From Prosapia bicincta (lineage: Eukaryota > Arthropoda > Insecta > Hemiptera > Cercopidae): DNA of 64,000 nucleotides. Under the pieces are notes generated by a model. That model ran no database searches. It was not told the DNA's origin and was given only the letters and a program-made list of their open reading frames with translations. This document shows positions 47,076 to 61,790 of this stretch, one piece after another. The position numbers and the translations under genes are program-made. How positions within the stretch are numbered: position 1 is the first letter of the stretch; the number at the start of each line of letters is the position of its first letter. Location: positions 140,544,192-140,608,191 of the forward strand of contig JBAIZL010000001.1 of NCBI GenBank assembly GCA_036971475.1. The letters run 5' to 3'.

Positions 47076-48240
47076 AAATATATATTATATAATACTGTTT
47101 TTTCTTAATTACTCTGCAAATTTGTTAAATACACTTTCTTCAAATCACTTCTGCACCACCAATAATGGCTTTAAATTTTATACAAATTCTATTAAACTGA
47201 AAAACTACTATAAAAATATAATTTTAAAAAGAAATATTTTTGCATCAACTTGATATAGTATCTTCAAATTGATCTACTATATACTTATACACAGAAACAA
47301 ATATAGAAATATGTAAAAACCTACCTATAGTGGTACTAATTTGAAGTTAAATATAATGGCTATTTTTGAAGACGTGACCATTTATCAATCGGTCTGCCAT
47401 TACATTATTTTATATCAAAGTACTCCTATAGGCAAGTTTCTAAAAATATTTTTAATAAAGAAAGTTTCTGGTTGAAATATAATTATTCATATAAAACCTA
47501 AATAGTTTTTCAGAGTTGTAAGATATATTTAAACATTGTTTTGTTTATACAGTAATGTCATCGACCCTTAAGTACCAACTTCACCTGACTTTACCCTCAT
47601 TATAAAACTGTAAAAACCCCTATATTGCATCTCCTAAGGAATAATGTATTAGAAGATGATTAGAAGGAATAATGTATTAGAAGATGATATAAAATAATTT
47701 TACATGTGAGGTAGAAAGGACTCAATTTTTTAAAATTATTCTATACTTTGCATAAAATTACAACTGCTACATAAACATTATTATATTAAAATTGTTTATT
47801 CTACCATATGTAACATTTTATTTTATTTGTCTTTGACCTCATAAAAGTTACCTCTAAAATCTTGAACTGATTGTTCAGTTTTCTATATAAAATATATCAC
47901 TGGTATTTGTTAATGATTTCACCATAGTATTTATGGGTTGATAAATATTACTTAATTAAATACAGTTTGATATACGTATCCCCTAGTAAAAATTAGCTTA
48001 CTTTACTAATTAAAAATTGTACATGATGCAACCTTTTATCAGTATTAATTTTCGAATATTTATTAATTAAAATTTTAAAATGGTAAACCTTCAAGTTTTA
48101 ATGACCCTCATTCAATTTAGCACAATCATTGCTAAATCAGTTTGGTAAACAACATACTTTCAAATAAATCCCTTAAAACTTGCAGTTTTTATGTTGTACA
48201 TCTTGATGTTTTTGTATATATTACACTTTTTTGTATTAAC
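47076..48240. other. Sequence downstream of the channel gene, with a small tandem duplication
   Basis: AT-rich DNA, probably 3' untranslated or intergenic. Two adjacent 28-bp copies containing GGAATAATGTATTAGAAGAT lie at 47636-47690. No other feature recognised. Confidence 0.45.
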
Positions 48241-48374
48241 TTGGCAAAAAAAAACTACTAACTGATTTATTCAGCAGACGGGTTTTGCGCTAGTTCAGCA
48301 CATTATCACAGCATTGAATAATGCACTGACCTAGCGGGTGCTGAATTAAACATAAAGTAGTTGTTTTTTGCCAA
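48241..48374. repeat. Foldback hairpin, drifted PLE family D ends
   Basis: TTGGCAAAAA and TTTTTTGCCAA form the outermost pair. CTGATTTATTCAGCA and TGCTGAATTAAACAT face each other further in. GGTTTTGCGCTAGTTCAG faces CTGACCTAGCGGGTG. The arrangement equals the hairpin at 3.7 kb. Confidence 0.65.
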
Positions 48375-49101
48375 TTTAATACAAAAAAAGTGTAATTCTT
48401 TTAAATTAATTAATGTATTATATTCTCAAGTAAATATATCTCAAATCAGTTACAATTTTTGTCTAAATTAAAAGTTTAAAATTATTAAATATTCTACAAT
48501 CTATTTTGCTGTAATTTAAAACCTTCCAATGTTGTGTTGTATGGTATGATCTAGAACAAAATGGTCAGTATTAACAATTCTGTTTTTTCTGTACAGTATT
48601 TTGTTTTAATTTTTAACAGTTGGTAATATATTACGTTACAAATACAAAAAATAGCTGTGTTTCCTTTTTTATGTACAAGTTAATCCATTTGTGAAAATTG
48701 TGAAAACTTGAGGTATAATTAACCTGCTAACCTAGTAGATTTTGTTTTTACTTTTCATTTCTAGTAAAATTTATGTTATATAAATGAATTAACATTGATT
48801 CTATTAAATTAAATCTAGGGTCATTGCAAATATATTGCAGATACTTGGAGTTTCTTTATATTGACAAGAATATAAACAGTACATGAGCTGTGTTACCTAA
48901 AAAAAAATTTAATGATGTAATATGAAGCTACTTGAAAGTTTTTAATTAACCCTTTTATTGACATAGCTAGCATGGCCATGTCTTTGAGGACACTAGTTAC
49001 TTTTCAACAAATTATTGCTGTTGAATTTTTTAATGGATTTCAATCAACTTCACTATATACAATGATTCATAGGTTTATTTTACTGTTTGTAAGAAATACA
49101 T

Positions 49102-49262
<161 letters not shown>

Positions 49263-50494
49263 GTAACATTTTTTATAGATGAACTATCAAGATTTAATGA
49301 ATAAAAATTATGTTTTTCAAGGGATACAATTTTTTTGGTTGCTCTGGTGATATAAGATAAGTACTTCCTTAATATTGAGATAAACTTTTTTTTTATTGAG
49401 AACATTTTTATCTTGCACAAGAGGGTTCTAAATCCTGGTGCTATCATAAATAGCAGTTGAAACAAATAGTAATAAATAAAACTTTGATATAATACAAAAA
49501 ATAGAAAATTAACAAAGAAATTTTAAAAAATACAAACAAAACTAGGATATATATCATGTGACCTTGCCACATTAGGTAAACCACTTGCTAAAATGTAAAA
49601 GAAAATGCATGGACATTGCTAGTGGAGGTGGAAAGTGATAAGGACTTCAAAATTCCTACACATCTCACAGAGATGTCATGTCATTTAAGGGTTAACTATA
49701 AAGTAATTGTAAAAAGTGTAATTTTTGTATTAAATTATTGAAAAGAAATCATTCTTAAAATTAAAGTAAGAACTTTGTAGAGATTTTAAAAAACTATGTT
49801 GAAACAACTAAATTTTTACATGTTATTGGCTAAGTTTAACAATTTTGTATTTAAAGCCATATTTAGTGTTTTGTGTACTTTTCTACTTTGTTTAATTCTA
49901 AATACCAAATTAACCAGTCTTTGCATTTTTGAAAAGCATTAATTTTTTACAAAAAATATGAACTCACTTTTTAATAGTTTAAACTAAATGTTGTATTTTT
50001 TCCTTCATTTTTTTCTCTTTCTTGTGTAAAAATACTCATTTAAACAGTCTGTGTTTGTAAATTTGTACCAGTATCCAAAATCAAGCTCATTATTTTTGGA
50101 AAACCTAATTGTATGCTGTTGTTAGTTTTGAAGCAAAAAAGTATATTTTTTAAAAAAATCATATCTATTTTAAATTGTGGTTATAACATAAGAGAGAAAA
50201 ATAATTTAGAATAAGTTTGTACAAAATAAAATTATTTTACATTATAGTTATATTACCAATAAAAAATATTCACAAATTTAATCATAAAAATCAAATTCTA
50301 CCTACAAAAATGTGGAATTTTTACTAAAATGGAAAAATATCAGTATGTTCTGTTATGACAATTTTCTCTTTTATATTTTTTAAAAATTAACTATAACTAA
50401 TATAGTCAAAATGGTAATACTTGACAACAATTAGATTGGAAACTGATTTCTTTTGTTAGGTACTAATTTACATTCTAAAAAAAATTAATATCAT

Positions 50495-50740
50495 TTTATT
50501 CCATTTTCATCTGAGCTATTAGTTTTTCATTAAAAACACTTACCATATTTTAGTTTGTTACACTTGCCTATAGTACCAATTGTATAGGTGCTGAAGCAAA
50601 AAGGATGGTCTGAGTTAACAATGGGACACATCTCCTGAAACGGCCATCCTCAACAATATAAAGTAAGTGCTACTATAGGTAAGCGTAATTTACTTATAAG
50701 TGTTTTGGTTAAAAACTAGTAGCTCACGTGAACAAATATT
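50495..50740. repeat. Drifted PLE family B foldback
   Basis: ACTTGCCTATAGTACCAATT on the left faces GTGCTACTATAGGTAAGCG on the right, with AGTTAACAATGGGACACATC near the centre. The arms are more diverged than in the copy at 37.9 kb. Confidence 0.65.
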
Positions 50741-50777
50741 TAATCAACTTCTTCTTGTTTATAATCTACTTCTAACA

Positions 50778-50778
<1 letters not shown>

Positions 50779-50844
<66 letters not shown>
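50779..50844. repeat. (TA)n microsatellite
   Basis: An uninterrupted TA run of about 32 units. Confidence 0.95.
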
Positions 50845-50846
<2 letters not shown>

Positions 50847-53800
50847 AACTAAATTGAAGTTATCTGATCATTGTCAAGTAACAACACCTTCAAAATATTT
50901 AATTAATCAAAGACATTATATTGTTATTTCAAACATGAAAAAAAATCTGTTCATTTAAATAATGCACTATTGAAATGTAAAGACAACTTCCACCCTCTAT
51001 TCTCTCTCTTTTTAAAACCCTTTGTTTTATTTCTTACAAAGGACTTTAAAAGTGCAATAAGTTAGTTACAAATAGGCCTAATTAATGAACTGAATGAATG
51101 TGCGAGTGTTATTAAATGTGTGTGTAAATATATTGTTCTTTTCATTTAGTGAAAGAATTTGAATTTAGGTTGATGTGTGTAATTTAGTGAATTCATAATA
51201 TTGATTATATATGAAAATATTAATTTTTTTTACAAAGCCATTTTTAATGGGAGGAAATATTTTGTAGATATATTGTAAAAAGCGCTTAATTTGATAACTG
51301 TAATATTTAGGTAGAGCACTTCAGAGTCTTTTATTAATAGTTTACCATGTTATTGCTGAGTGATTTTTATTTATAAAAATGTTGGTTGTGATAATGTAAA
51401 TATTATGTAAAAATTAATTTTAAACAAATGTTGATATATTTGGACATTTTTCAATCATTTTAAAGTCTTTATTTTTTAAAAGGCAGAATTGTGGTGCACT
51501 GTTATTTGACTTCTATCAGCGAGTATAATTTTATGCTTTTTTCACATTCCTGCAACTCCAACATCTGTTTAAAGCCATTTAATGATTGAAGCCTGTCTAG
51601 ATATTTAGAATACGTTATTATGGTTTTACTGAAGTTACTTGAAATTTTAGGATGTAGTAAAATATTTCATCTTTTTTCTTCCTTAGAACCCAGTTTTGTT
51701 TAATTTCAGATAGTTATTCTTCTTGAAGTCTCTTATATTTGTTATTCATCAAATTATCTTATTTCATAATCTTATGGATCTAGATTACTGCATTACTAAA
51801 AAATATCAATTATATACTCAAAATGCTAATATTTGTTTTGTAAAAACATATTATTATGGATGTACTCATATATGTTCTATTAATACCTATATGGTGTATG
51901 GGGTTCATTTTGCCAAAACAAGAAGCATTTTTTTCGAAGGTCCCACTACCCATTGTAACTTGTTTGTGAGGTACTGAGAAATGAGATTGGTAACAATAAG
52001 CACACAGATTGTTGAAAAATTTCAAAATTGTATAAAAATATAACTTATGAAAGCAATTTTTTAAATGTATTTATAAACATATTTCACTATCACACAGGTA
52101 TACCTTTTAAACTCTTATGATTTGAGTCAAAATATCAAACTAAAAAACATCTCATTTGACAAAGCAGACATTCCTATTGCATATTGATTACATTTTTTTC
52201 TGGGCTTTAATAAATCTTTCTTTTTGAGTCTACAATAATCTTATAGTCTGCTAATTAAAATAATTAGTCTACTTCTTCATAATTAGTTGAAAATTACTAA
52301 AATTATGCACTAATCCATAAAACAGAATTTAGAGGTTAACCTTCAACAGAGTTTATTGTCCTATCTTGTAGGAGTTTTATCACATTGAAAGCTGTATATT
52401 AGGATTATATATTATTTTCAACTGAAAAGGTTTTTTTCTGCTTTTTCTAAGTGACAGGTATTTGAAGCTATGCACTTTTTAATTTGCTCATCATTGAAAG
52501 CGTGTGTGATCATCATAAATAAAATTGAAGTGTGATTATTTTACTTCCTTCTAGTAATTTTTACAGCCTTGGATATGCCAACATTTGGAACATATATAAA
52601 TTTGGATTTTCTAAACATTCCATTTCTTCTGTATCATTACTTTTGTTTTTCTCTATATGGGAACATTATCTCCAAATATCACTAGGTTAATTGTTAGCTT
52701 TTCTATGAGCTAAACCTGAGAAATAAACTAATAATGTAATAAGTAGTAAAATAATAATAATTTATAATCTAATATGTATTAATATTGCATATTAGACAAT
52801 TCATCTTTCTTTATTTGTGAAGCTTCTTAATTTTTCTATGCTCTATAATTTGTTTAACTTATTTCTCCTTCATTTTGTTTGTAAAGTGTTTCTAAAAATA
52901 TCCAATAAATGATTTTTTAGAAATGTTTGAAAAATGTTCAAATTAAATGTAATTATTTAAAACTTAGCTAAAGAATTCCACAAATCAATTATATTTAACT
53001 TAAAGGTAAACTTTTTAAGTCAATTACCAAAGCTGCTATGGAATATTTGATTAGTTAGTACTGTAATGTTACTGCAGTTACAATAGAAAAATACAAAGAT
53101 ATGTCTACACTTAAATAATTAAATTGGTCTTATGGTAATACTTTACAAAGCTCGAATAAACTTAATTAATTTGTTTGTTTCTTTCTTTCTTTTTATGCAC
53201 ATATTTCTAAAAACTACATTTTAAACAAGAAAAGTCATTTCAAATGTCAAAGGTTAAATAGTGGTTAAAACTTAATTATCTTTATAAAAACATAACTTCA
53301 CTTTACAAATAATTCTCTTTATCAGATAAATCTTCAGAAATTACCACACTTTGTTATAATACATTACTATAAAGCTATATAAAATAAAGTGTGGGATGAG
53401 GATATATTTCATTATAAAACTAAAAAATATTATGTGTTGTATGTAAACTAATGGATTGATTAATTGAATATCTGGCCTCCATCTTCTTTGGTCTTACAAC
53501 ATCCATATGTTAAAACATAAATGATCAGCTAATGTTAGTTAACTCACCTTTTTCCATACCTCCCCTAACCAGATACTTTGTAACTATATTGTAAAAATAT
53601 CTGTTTAATAAAGTAGTATAATATAATAGTTCTCTGTTTTATTTTAAAAAAGAGACACATGTTATACAGTTTTGTGTATGTTTGTAAATTCAGGTTATGT
53701 TTCTTCTATTTTTTTCAAATTTCAACTACCGTTTATGGTTTACATCATTTAAAATGACTTTTTCGTTGTTAAATAATATGTTTGATTAAGTAATATATGT

Positions 53801-56800
53801 AAAAACAAAAATAGCCAGAGTTAATATGTATAATCATTGCCATGTATTATCATATTTATTTCCTTTTGTTTGCCAGTACAATCCCTTGTTTTGCTCTATA
53901 GATTATCATTTTTTGTAGTGGAATCACTAAGAAATTGCCATCCTTCTGTGGTTGTCAGTGCAATGTTGGATTTATGTCAGTCTGCTAAAAGTAATCACAC
54001 ATTAAACATATAGTACACCTAATAAAATAAACGAACTACCAAAAAATAATAAAGTATAAGATGTTAAACAAAATATTCCAAATTATCTGGAGTATGATTT
54101 TTCTCCTTGTTTTACTGACCCTGTTTCTTTCAAAATGAAACTTTGTACAAGTAGTTTAGATAAATAAATATTAATTATGATAGCCTGTAATTCATAATCA
54201 TGTGAACAACTGACCAGATTAAACTCCAATCTTGAATGGATCTATCACATTCATTGTTTATTCTTCGTTTCAATTTTTATATTTAAAAAATTATTCATTA
54301 ATTTTAAGAGTTGTAATGTTTTCAAACTGTTATGTTATTTAAAACATTTTGTAAGTTGGTATTATTTTAATACTCATTTTGTAAAATTAGGTCCTTTGAT
54401 TTTATATTAATGGCTGTTAAGACAAATACGTTATATACATATAAATTACTAATTCTGTTATCAGATAAATAATACATATCAGATAATTTATTGGTTTTGC
54501 TACTTTTATTACATTTCAGATTTTGTTATATTTCTTTTAAACATTCCATACTGCCCAATATAGGTATTGCTCTTTTTTGACAATTTATATCATCACAGAA
54601 ACTGGCTAACCATTGGAATAAATCCAGATTGTGTTGACAGACAAAAAAAAATGACTATAATATTCTTAATCAATTATTATAGTCTTGGAAAATACAGAAC
54701 AATAAATTCAAATATTTCTACAGTGTAGCTACAGTAGTTGTGTTTTGGTACAGGGTGTTTCTTCTATTGCTCCTGTGTAAACAACTATTAAATTTTTCTA
54801 ATACTGTATCTTTTTCTAAGATCTATTTTAAAAAATTGCTTACTTAAAAGAATAATATGATTCCTGGTTAAAGTATAGTTTCTTTAAATAAACTTTAAAA
54901 TTGTGTAAAATAATATATATACATTTTTTTTAAATGGAGTACCAAACATATTTGAAATAAGAACAGGTTTAAAATTATGGAAATATGTTTTAATATGCAA
55001 AAATGCTTTAAGACAATTAATTGTCAACTTGTGAATTTAACCTTCGTTGAGTAAAGTTCATGACATCAACTCACTTCCTTATTGATGATGTTTTATTGTT
55101 TAAAACATTTTATAAATTCATACAACTTCTATTTGTTTGCATATAACTTTTTTAAATGATATATCTTTTTCATTGTAGATAACTCAGAAGTATCTATTAT
55201 TAGCTTTCAGGAGTGATAGCTCCAGGATGATATATTTGTATACTGTCAATTCAAACTTACAAGTGTAAATGTAGCTTTCATTTGCCACATCATTCACAGT
55301 TCTGCCATGTAATAAAAAAAAACAAAATAAATTAAATTGGTCGTATTTTCAAAAAAATTCAGGCAAAACTATTTTATTTTTCTTTCTGTCATATCAATCT
55401 CATCATTGCTGTTGTCCTTAATGTTACCTTGACAAGTATACACAATATACATTATAAAACTCAGCTGAAATATGAAAAAGCAAATATTTGCTTACTGCTT
55501 TCGACAATCATGAAGGATGCTGTAATCCCTTAATTGGCTCATAAAGGGTTAAAAATTATACATTGTCCTAAAATGTGATTTTTTTATAAGCACGAGAATA
55601 ATCAGAATGGTAATATTCATTAGGTACACTTTAATGAGACTGTTCCATCAAATGAAATTTAATAAAATTGTAGTTTTTGAGAAAACCAGATAATTTAAAT
55701 AACTACACAATAAAGGGGAATAAAGTAATAGTTTCTTATTGTTAAAGTTTAATCTAAAACCATTGTGTTGACAGAAAAAATCTAATATTTTAAAAATGAT
55801 TTGGTGCTCTTTTTAATGCAAATTGTAATCTGTAATCAATTTTCTATTTCAAATATTACCTTCAGTAAAGTTTAAGCAAAAATAGAACCACTACTTTGTT
55901 TTTGCTTTAAAAGTTAAACATTTTAAGAATATTATCATAGATATTTAATAAAGGTAATAATTTTTAGAGTTAATTACAAGCTTTAATATAATGAAAAGTA
56001 ATTGAATATTTGTATTGTAAATTTATCTTTTGTTACAATTTTTTATTGGGAATACCATTTAAGTAGTTTAAAGACATAGATTCATTGCTATGATGAAAAC
56101 AATTTATCCACTTCAGTAGACAGGTATAATAAACCTCTGTTCCTCTATCATCTTCCATTTTTAACTCCTTCTGACTACCTTTTCTTCTGCTGTAGTACAT
56201 GTTTCATTCGGTCTTTTTTAAATCTGGATGTTATTGATTTATTTGTTAAGCGCTATATATTTTTATTCCTTTTGTTAGAATAAAAAAAGTGGTAAAGTGA
56301 AAGTTTTGGGTTTTCAATTATTATAACTAGAAATATACTTACAATTTTATTTCATAAAAATAATAATTTTCAGTATAGTTGGAATTCAGTTTTTACAAAA
56401 TAGTAGTTTCCAAAGAAACAACTTTACTCTATGTTTAAGACTTTCTCAATTTTTGTTTTCAAATGTAAAAATTTAACGAGTTTGGATATTTTAAATTCAA
56501 ATACATAATTTGACATGTTTAATACTTATATGTTAGCTAACTATAAGTCATATTCATTCAATTTCATGCTTGAATGTTAAAACTCAGCCACTATTCAATT
56601 CTGATGTTTCACAGTTGTCCTCATCATTCAGTATCCCTTAATCCATATAAGCTATCCTCCATTTTGGCTATTTCCACTTTTTTTATTTTACTGTTCTTTG
56701 ATAAAATCCCTGTTGCTTTTCATTAAGTGTTACTTGATGAAACTACATCTCTGGATTATCTACTTCAGTTTTATCAATTTCCTTACATGCTTTTTGCCTC

Positions 56801-58780
56801 AATGAATCCATCCATTATTAGTATTTTAATTCAGAAAATAACCATAACCTCCAAGGCTTGTTATATTTTTTTTTAACTCTCTTTGCCTGACAGGTAATAT
56901 TTTCATGAATTTATTTTTCTATTTTAAGTAAAAAAAAACATTTCAATATCATCGACTGATTTTTCTAGAGCAATAATAACTTATGCTCTTTTTCACTCTC
57001 ATAAATTTTAAACAGTTTTATGTAATAATCCATTATTTGTCAAAACTATCTTAGCACAAAGAACTTGTATTTCTTGGGGGAGCAGTAGCATTTGGCTTCA
57101 TTGCAGGGTTAAGAGATGTAGTCAATATAAGCAACTGTTAGATTGAATTTATTAAATTAACAAAGGACCGGGAAAATAATGAAGCAGATTCCACTGCTAA
57201 GTTAAAAAGTAAATATTATTGAAAACCTCAAAATACACAACCAACAATAACAACCCAACAATGTTATATTTTCTTGTATTATTCATAGAAAAACTCATTT
57301 GAGCTTACATGTGGTCATAGAAACCAGGTTATGTACCTTGAAAACACTAACATAGAATATTAGTAAAGTCATTTATAACATTGCAGGTCTAAGAACAAAA
57401 TTGTGTTTTTATGTCTCAAAGTTGTTTATTAACACAAAGAGTGGCATGTGGAACATTGTTAGCTTAAAGGCAGGAATTTCTAATTGAAAGCCTTTGTGTG
57501 AATATGATTAGTGGGAAATTACACCATACAGAACACAGTGTTTATATCACTCCAAACAGCCCTAAATTGGCAGTCAATTCTGTACTTAACAGTCAGAATG
57601 AGGGAATAAATACATGGACTATGTCAAAACGCACAGATCTTTCATATTCTATCTTTACTAGGTATGTTATGTACATATTATTCTAAATCCAATATCTTAT
57701 TAATGGACTAGTCACTAGTTTCTGACAATGCACAAATGTTAATTCATAAATTAATTTTTGACTTGTTAACTTCTTTCGATGAATAATGTATTGAAAAAAA
57801 AAAATTTTAATTGAGAAAAAATAAAACATTTAGTATACTGAGGAAATGTAGTGATATAACTAATAAAGAAAGATAAGACCAAATGCTTTCATAAATGGAC
57901 TTCATGGTATATAAGTTACAGCTCCAAAAAAATAACAATTCTCTTATGTTAAAAATTGCAGCATATGAAGAGAGAAAATCTCAAATTAGCTTATGATTTT
58001 ACTCACAAAAACCTGTGGAAGATTTTAAGAGAAATGCAAGATTTAATCTTTAAAATTTTATTTTTGAAGGAAATTTAAATGTTTTGGAGGACCAAAGACC
58101 AATAATGCAGGATTAATGTATCTATAATTCAGCCAAAAAAAAATGCTTCTCTGTGGAATACACCTAATTAGTATATTGAAATACTAAAACAGAGAAAGGC
58201 AGAGAAGGGTTTTAGTCATTTCAACATAAATAGACTATTTTAAAATTAGCCTCTATTTTACCAACTGTGCCCCATTAACATTATAAAATCATTGTTACTT
58301 TGTTTTGAATTGATAATTCTCATTCTATTCTGACTTTATTCATAGTATTTATTTCCTATAAATATTGTAAACAAAAATTATTATTAAAAAATAGTTATAA
58401 TTTTTTCACGGTGCAAGAAACTTATCCCTTCTATAGTTTATTGATCACTCGGTAAATAAATTGTTTAGTTACGTGAATTTAATACAAATGAAATTGACAT
58501 TGGTACTAAACCAGATTCATATGATTTTAACTCCATCGTGTAAATTTTAAACAGTCATCGCATATCCATTCACAATGTCTATTCTCTTATCTGCGTCAAC
58601 TTTGTACTAATTTAATTTTTGCAATTAGTTTAAAACTAACCTACTTTGTTGTTTAACATTTATATCCTGATAGGTAAGGAAAGATTGGAATAGAATGATA
58701 GAATAGGATTTTTTGTCATAGAATTTGTGTTCAACAATATATAAAGTTGAAATTCTATAAGACTACCTTACCGATTCTAT
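50845..58780. other. Intergenic AT-rich DNA, no gene recognised
   Basis: Eight kilobases without any coding region, RNA gene or repeat that I can support. The open frames here are short, AT-driven and lack recognisable residues. Exons of short, poorly conserved genes cannot be excluded by eye. Confidence 0.4.
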
Positions 58781-58784
58781 GAGC

Positions 58785-59490
58785 TAAACACTTTTAAATG
58801 TTTTAAACTTGCCTATAGTATCACTTACTTTGCTTGTTGAGGACGGCCATTTCGGGAGATGTGTCCCTTTGTCAACTCAAACCGTAACTGATCTCAAGGT
58901 TTACGTAGGTTAGGGTGGGGGTGGGATATTTTGGTGGTGTGGGTGTATTTTGTGTGTATTAGGAGTTATGATGTCAAAAAGTGCGTGTGAGTTGTAATGT
59001 AATTGTGTATTGTGTATGTGTGTAGGGTGTAGTTTGAAGTGCCTATATATTTCGTATTGTTCGGTTGTGTAGCGTTGGTTATTTCTGTGTTGTTTATGAA
59101 GAATTTGTAGGTTATATGTTATGTCTATGTAGTCATGAGATGATCGGCGAAGTTTGATTGGTAGTTATTGTTTTTTAGTAGTTTTATATTTTCTTGGTAA
59201 AGTGTGTAGAATGACCTCCCTGTCAGGCCTATGTAAAAACTGGGGCAAGAACTGCAAGTTAGTTTGTAAACTCCAGTGGTATTGTAAATGTCGTTGATTT
59301 TGTTGTTGGTTTTAAATTGTTTGTTGAGAGTGTTGTGTGTGGAGTAAACTATTTTGTAGTTGTTTTGCACATCTCCCGAAAAGGTCGTCCTCAACAAGCA
59401 AAGTAAGTGCTACAATAGGCAAGTTTAAAACATTTAAAAGTATTTAGTGATTACTAGTAGCTCACGCGAAGATGGAATCAACAAGTGTTA
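58785..59490 (-). mobile_element. PLE family B with GIY-YIG domain
   Basis: On the minus strand the frame at 59125-59397 reads NTTGVYKLTCSSCPSFYIGL and TGRSFYTLYQENIKLLKNNN, then YQSNFADHL. This is a GIY-YIG nuclease with both halves of the motif (GVY and YIG) and a CxxC pair between them. After a frame break the rest of the C-terminal part and tail follow down to about 58800. An inverted copy of the tail (59370-59480) lies upstream. It is the best GIY-YIG core of family B here. No RT part is present. Confidence 0.8.
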
Positions 59491-60414
59491 ATTCTATGAT
59501 GTAAACCATACAAACACTCTTACCAAACCATACCAAAAACTCTTCCAAGCTTTTACAAATCTAATGATCTATATGACTTTCACTTTGTTTCAACATTTTT
59601 TTTTTTATTTTGGGAAATGATTTTGTTTACTCATCTGAATATTCCAACTTCACTTCCTAGTTTTAAATGTCTTTACTCTCAAACTATTCCCATTCTTGTC
59701 AGGTACGACAAATTTTTTGAAACATGATTCCATGTTTCCAAATATGTAACATACAATCTGATCTATGGTACACAAATTTAAATACACATTAATCACTTCA
59801 AATTTTATTCAGTTATTACAAACAATTACATTTGAATTAATAGATATTAGTTGTTTTTAAATAATTTGTTTTTGTCTTGTTTATTTTATCATGGAATCAT
59901 AATTTTTTGCTATATTCTAGTTAAAACAAAGTAGTGAAACTAACTAATACTTCTATTATCTTTAATATCTGTATTGCCTTCGTTTTTTATTTTAAGTTTC
60001 AGATGTACTGTATATTTAATAAATTCACTGTTATTATGCTTGCTTAGAAAAAGTATTGATAAATTATACGATTCTGTTTGCATCAACAAAAGACTTAAAA
60101 ATAGGCTAGTTATTACAATTCAAGTAAATTGTTTTATTGTTATTTAGTTAGTAGTTGTAGAGGTTTATTGTTTTTATATGAATCAATCTGGTCCTTAAGT
60201 AGTATGTTCTTATTTACCAAAGGTATTTTTTATTGTTTTAACATTACCACAAACATTTGCTGCAATATAATGTTACTTAAAATTGTCTTAAAAATAATTT
60301 TATACTTTAAAAATTCATATATAAACTAAAGGTATAATAAATGTTATATTATATTCTATATGTGTTGATTACTTATGTGCAATAATGTAATTCTGATCTT
60401 GTTATTACTTGAAT

Positions 60415-60600
60415 TTTGTAGTCCATTGTGGTGAATCTTATTAATCACTTAAACAATAGTTTATGACTATCCAAACTTTAAATTGTGTAAATTTTTTAAA
60501 ACTTACTGAGACAGAACGTTTTCCATTGCTATGTGCCAATCTTCATCAGTGTCTTCTGCTTGGAGATGTCGGATCAAGCGGTGATCCGGAGTCGATAACA
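60415..60600 (-). mobile_element. PLE family A tail, antisense, body missing
   Basis: It starts with TTGAATTTTGTAGTCCATTG, the outermost family A end, and continues to the complement of the CACTGATGAAGATTGG block (60501-60551). It breaks off near 60600 in unrelated sequence. Confidence 0.7.
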
Positions 60601-60989
60601 ATAAAATTTGTTACTACTTTTTTCATAAAAAATCAGGTCATGAATGAAATTTTTCACCATATAACCTCAAAATTAAAAATGAAACATAGCTTTAATAAAT
60701 AAAATTAAATCAACACATGTTTTTAGCTTTATACATTTTCTAGTATTATGAGACCAAACGGGCTGAGTTAATGTGTATCTGGTGTTTACTGTTTGCGATG
60801 TGTTGCCTATGATCATATACAATATCCCTCTGCAGCTAATAGCCTTGATTTTCCTAATACCATATATAACACAAGTCCCTCTGCAATTCACTTTAAAGCA
60901 GGTTAGGCAAGAGAACATTAATCAAATTTTATTTACCCTCACATTAACCCATTGTGGATTGCTGCCTCAAAATATGCATCATTCATTAT

Positions 60990-61145
60990 TGGCCGCAGAT
61001 GGTATAATGTCGAGACATATGGGTTCCTTTTACGAAGCAAAACCTCTACTCTTTGAAGCAAAGCTTTGTAAAAGGAACGATTGTTTCGAAACCCGTCAGC
61101 AAGTAAGCCTTACGGATTCACTTATTCAAGTATTAATAAATTATA
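60990..61145 (+). mobile_element. PLE family C tail
   Basis: GGAACGATTGTTTCGAAACC and GTCAGCAAGTAAGCCTTACG match the right arm of the hairpin at 46.36-46.43 kb. A short inverted copy of GTTCCTTTTACGAAGC lies before it. Confidence 0.65.
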
Positions 61146-61256
61146 GTAGTAATACACAATACATTTTTAGTCATGCTCTTCAATATTTTTTTGATATATG
61201 CTATCAATGTTACAAATTATAACAGCTTTCTAGTACATTTACTCAACTGTGTCCAT

Positions 61257-61520
61257 TCATAAAGTTTGGCATTTACCACAAACCACTGTGAATGAAGCAG
61301 TGTTTCTGCATTTGTTGCAACAGGTCTGGGTAAATTAGTTTTTTTTTACAGGACAGTATTTACAGCTCACCTTTTGATTGGCAGGTCTCACTTGACAAGC
61401 AGTTGATTCAATTCCAGTGATGCCTTTTATGATCATTTTCAAAGGTATTGATAGACTGTTGATAGTTGCTCGTCTCAGTAGATGAGGAGCTATTGTTTCA
61501 GTAGTTGAGTAATAAAAGTT
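61257..61520 (-). pseudogene. piggyBac-like transposase C-terminus, decayed
   Basis: On the minus strand one frame runs from about 61520 to TGA at 61257-61259 with a single internal stop. It reads APHLLRRATINSLSIPL and ends in a cysteine-rich domain: CKYCPVKKN, CCNKCRNTASF and VVCGKC. The pattern of three CxxC pairs, and CKYCP in particular, matches the C-terminal domain of piggyBac transposases. It is a different lineage from the copy at 29.4-31.1 kb. Confidence 0.6.
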
Positions 61521-61605
61521 CTTCTGCTGAACACATTATCAGTGTTTGATAGAAAGGATTATTTAAGCATTGATTACATCTACATTCAACAATTCACAGA
61601 ACACA

Positions 61606-61790
61606 GTTGAAGCTCAACAGTTACCTGAAGAAACAAGGAATGAATGCAGTATTTTCTTTGTTTCCACATATACTTTATGACCGTCTTCTTCGAAATCAGA
61701 TCTGTGGTCACTAAAAAGTTCAAAGGAAGCTTCAGATTCTTCTGTGAAATCTTGTAATTCACTGAATATTCTTCATCAACTTCAGGAAAC
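61606..61790 (-). pseudogene. Possible piggyBac-like N-terminal acidic remnant
   Basis: The minus-strand frame FSELQDFTEESEASFELFSD then HRSDFEEDGHKVYVETKK is acidic, as the N-terminus of piggyBac transposases is. It lies in the right order and strand before the C-terminal piece at 61257-61520, with the whole catalytic core missing in between. A TTAACCC at 60954 and an inverse GGGTTAA at 62208-62213 could be the element ends. This part is inference. Confidence 0.35.

Noticed and set aside
51723..52025. 84-codon + frame and 71-codon - frame
   Set aside because: Overlapping frames in plain AT-rich DNA without homology or splice support.
60129..61222. Open frames of 66 to 149 codons on both strands at 60.1-61.2 kb
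   Set aside because: They cross PLE A and C tails and AT-rich DNA, and they contain no recognisable residues or splice context.
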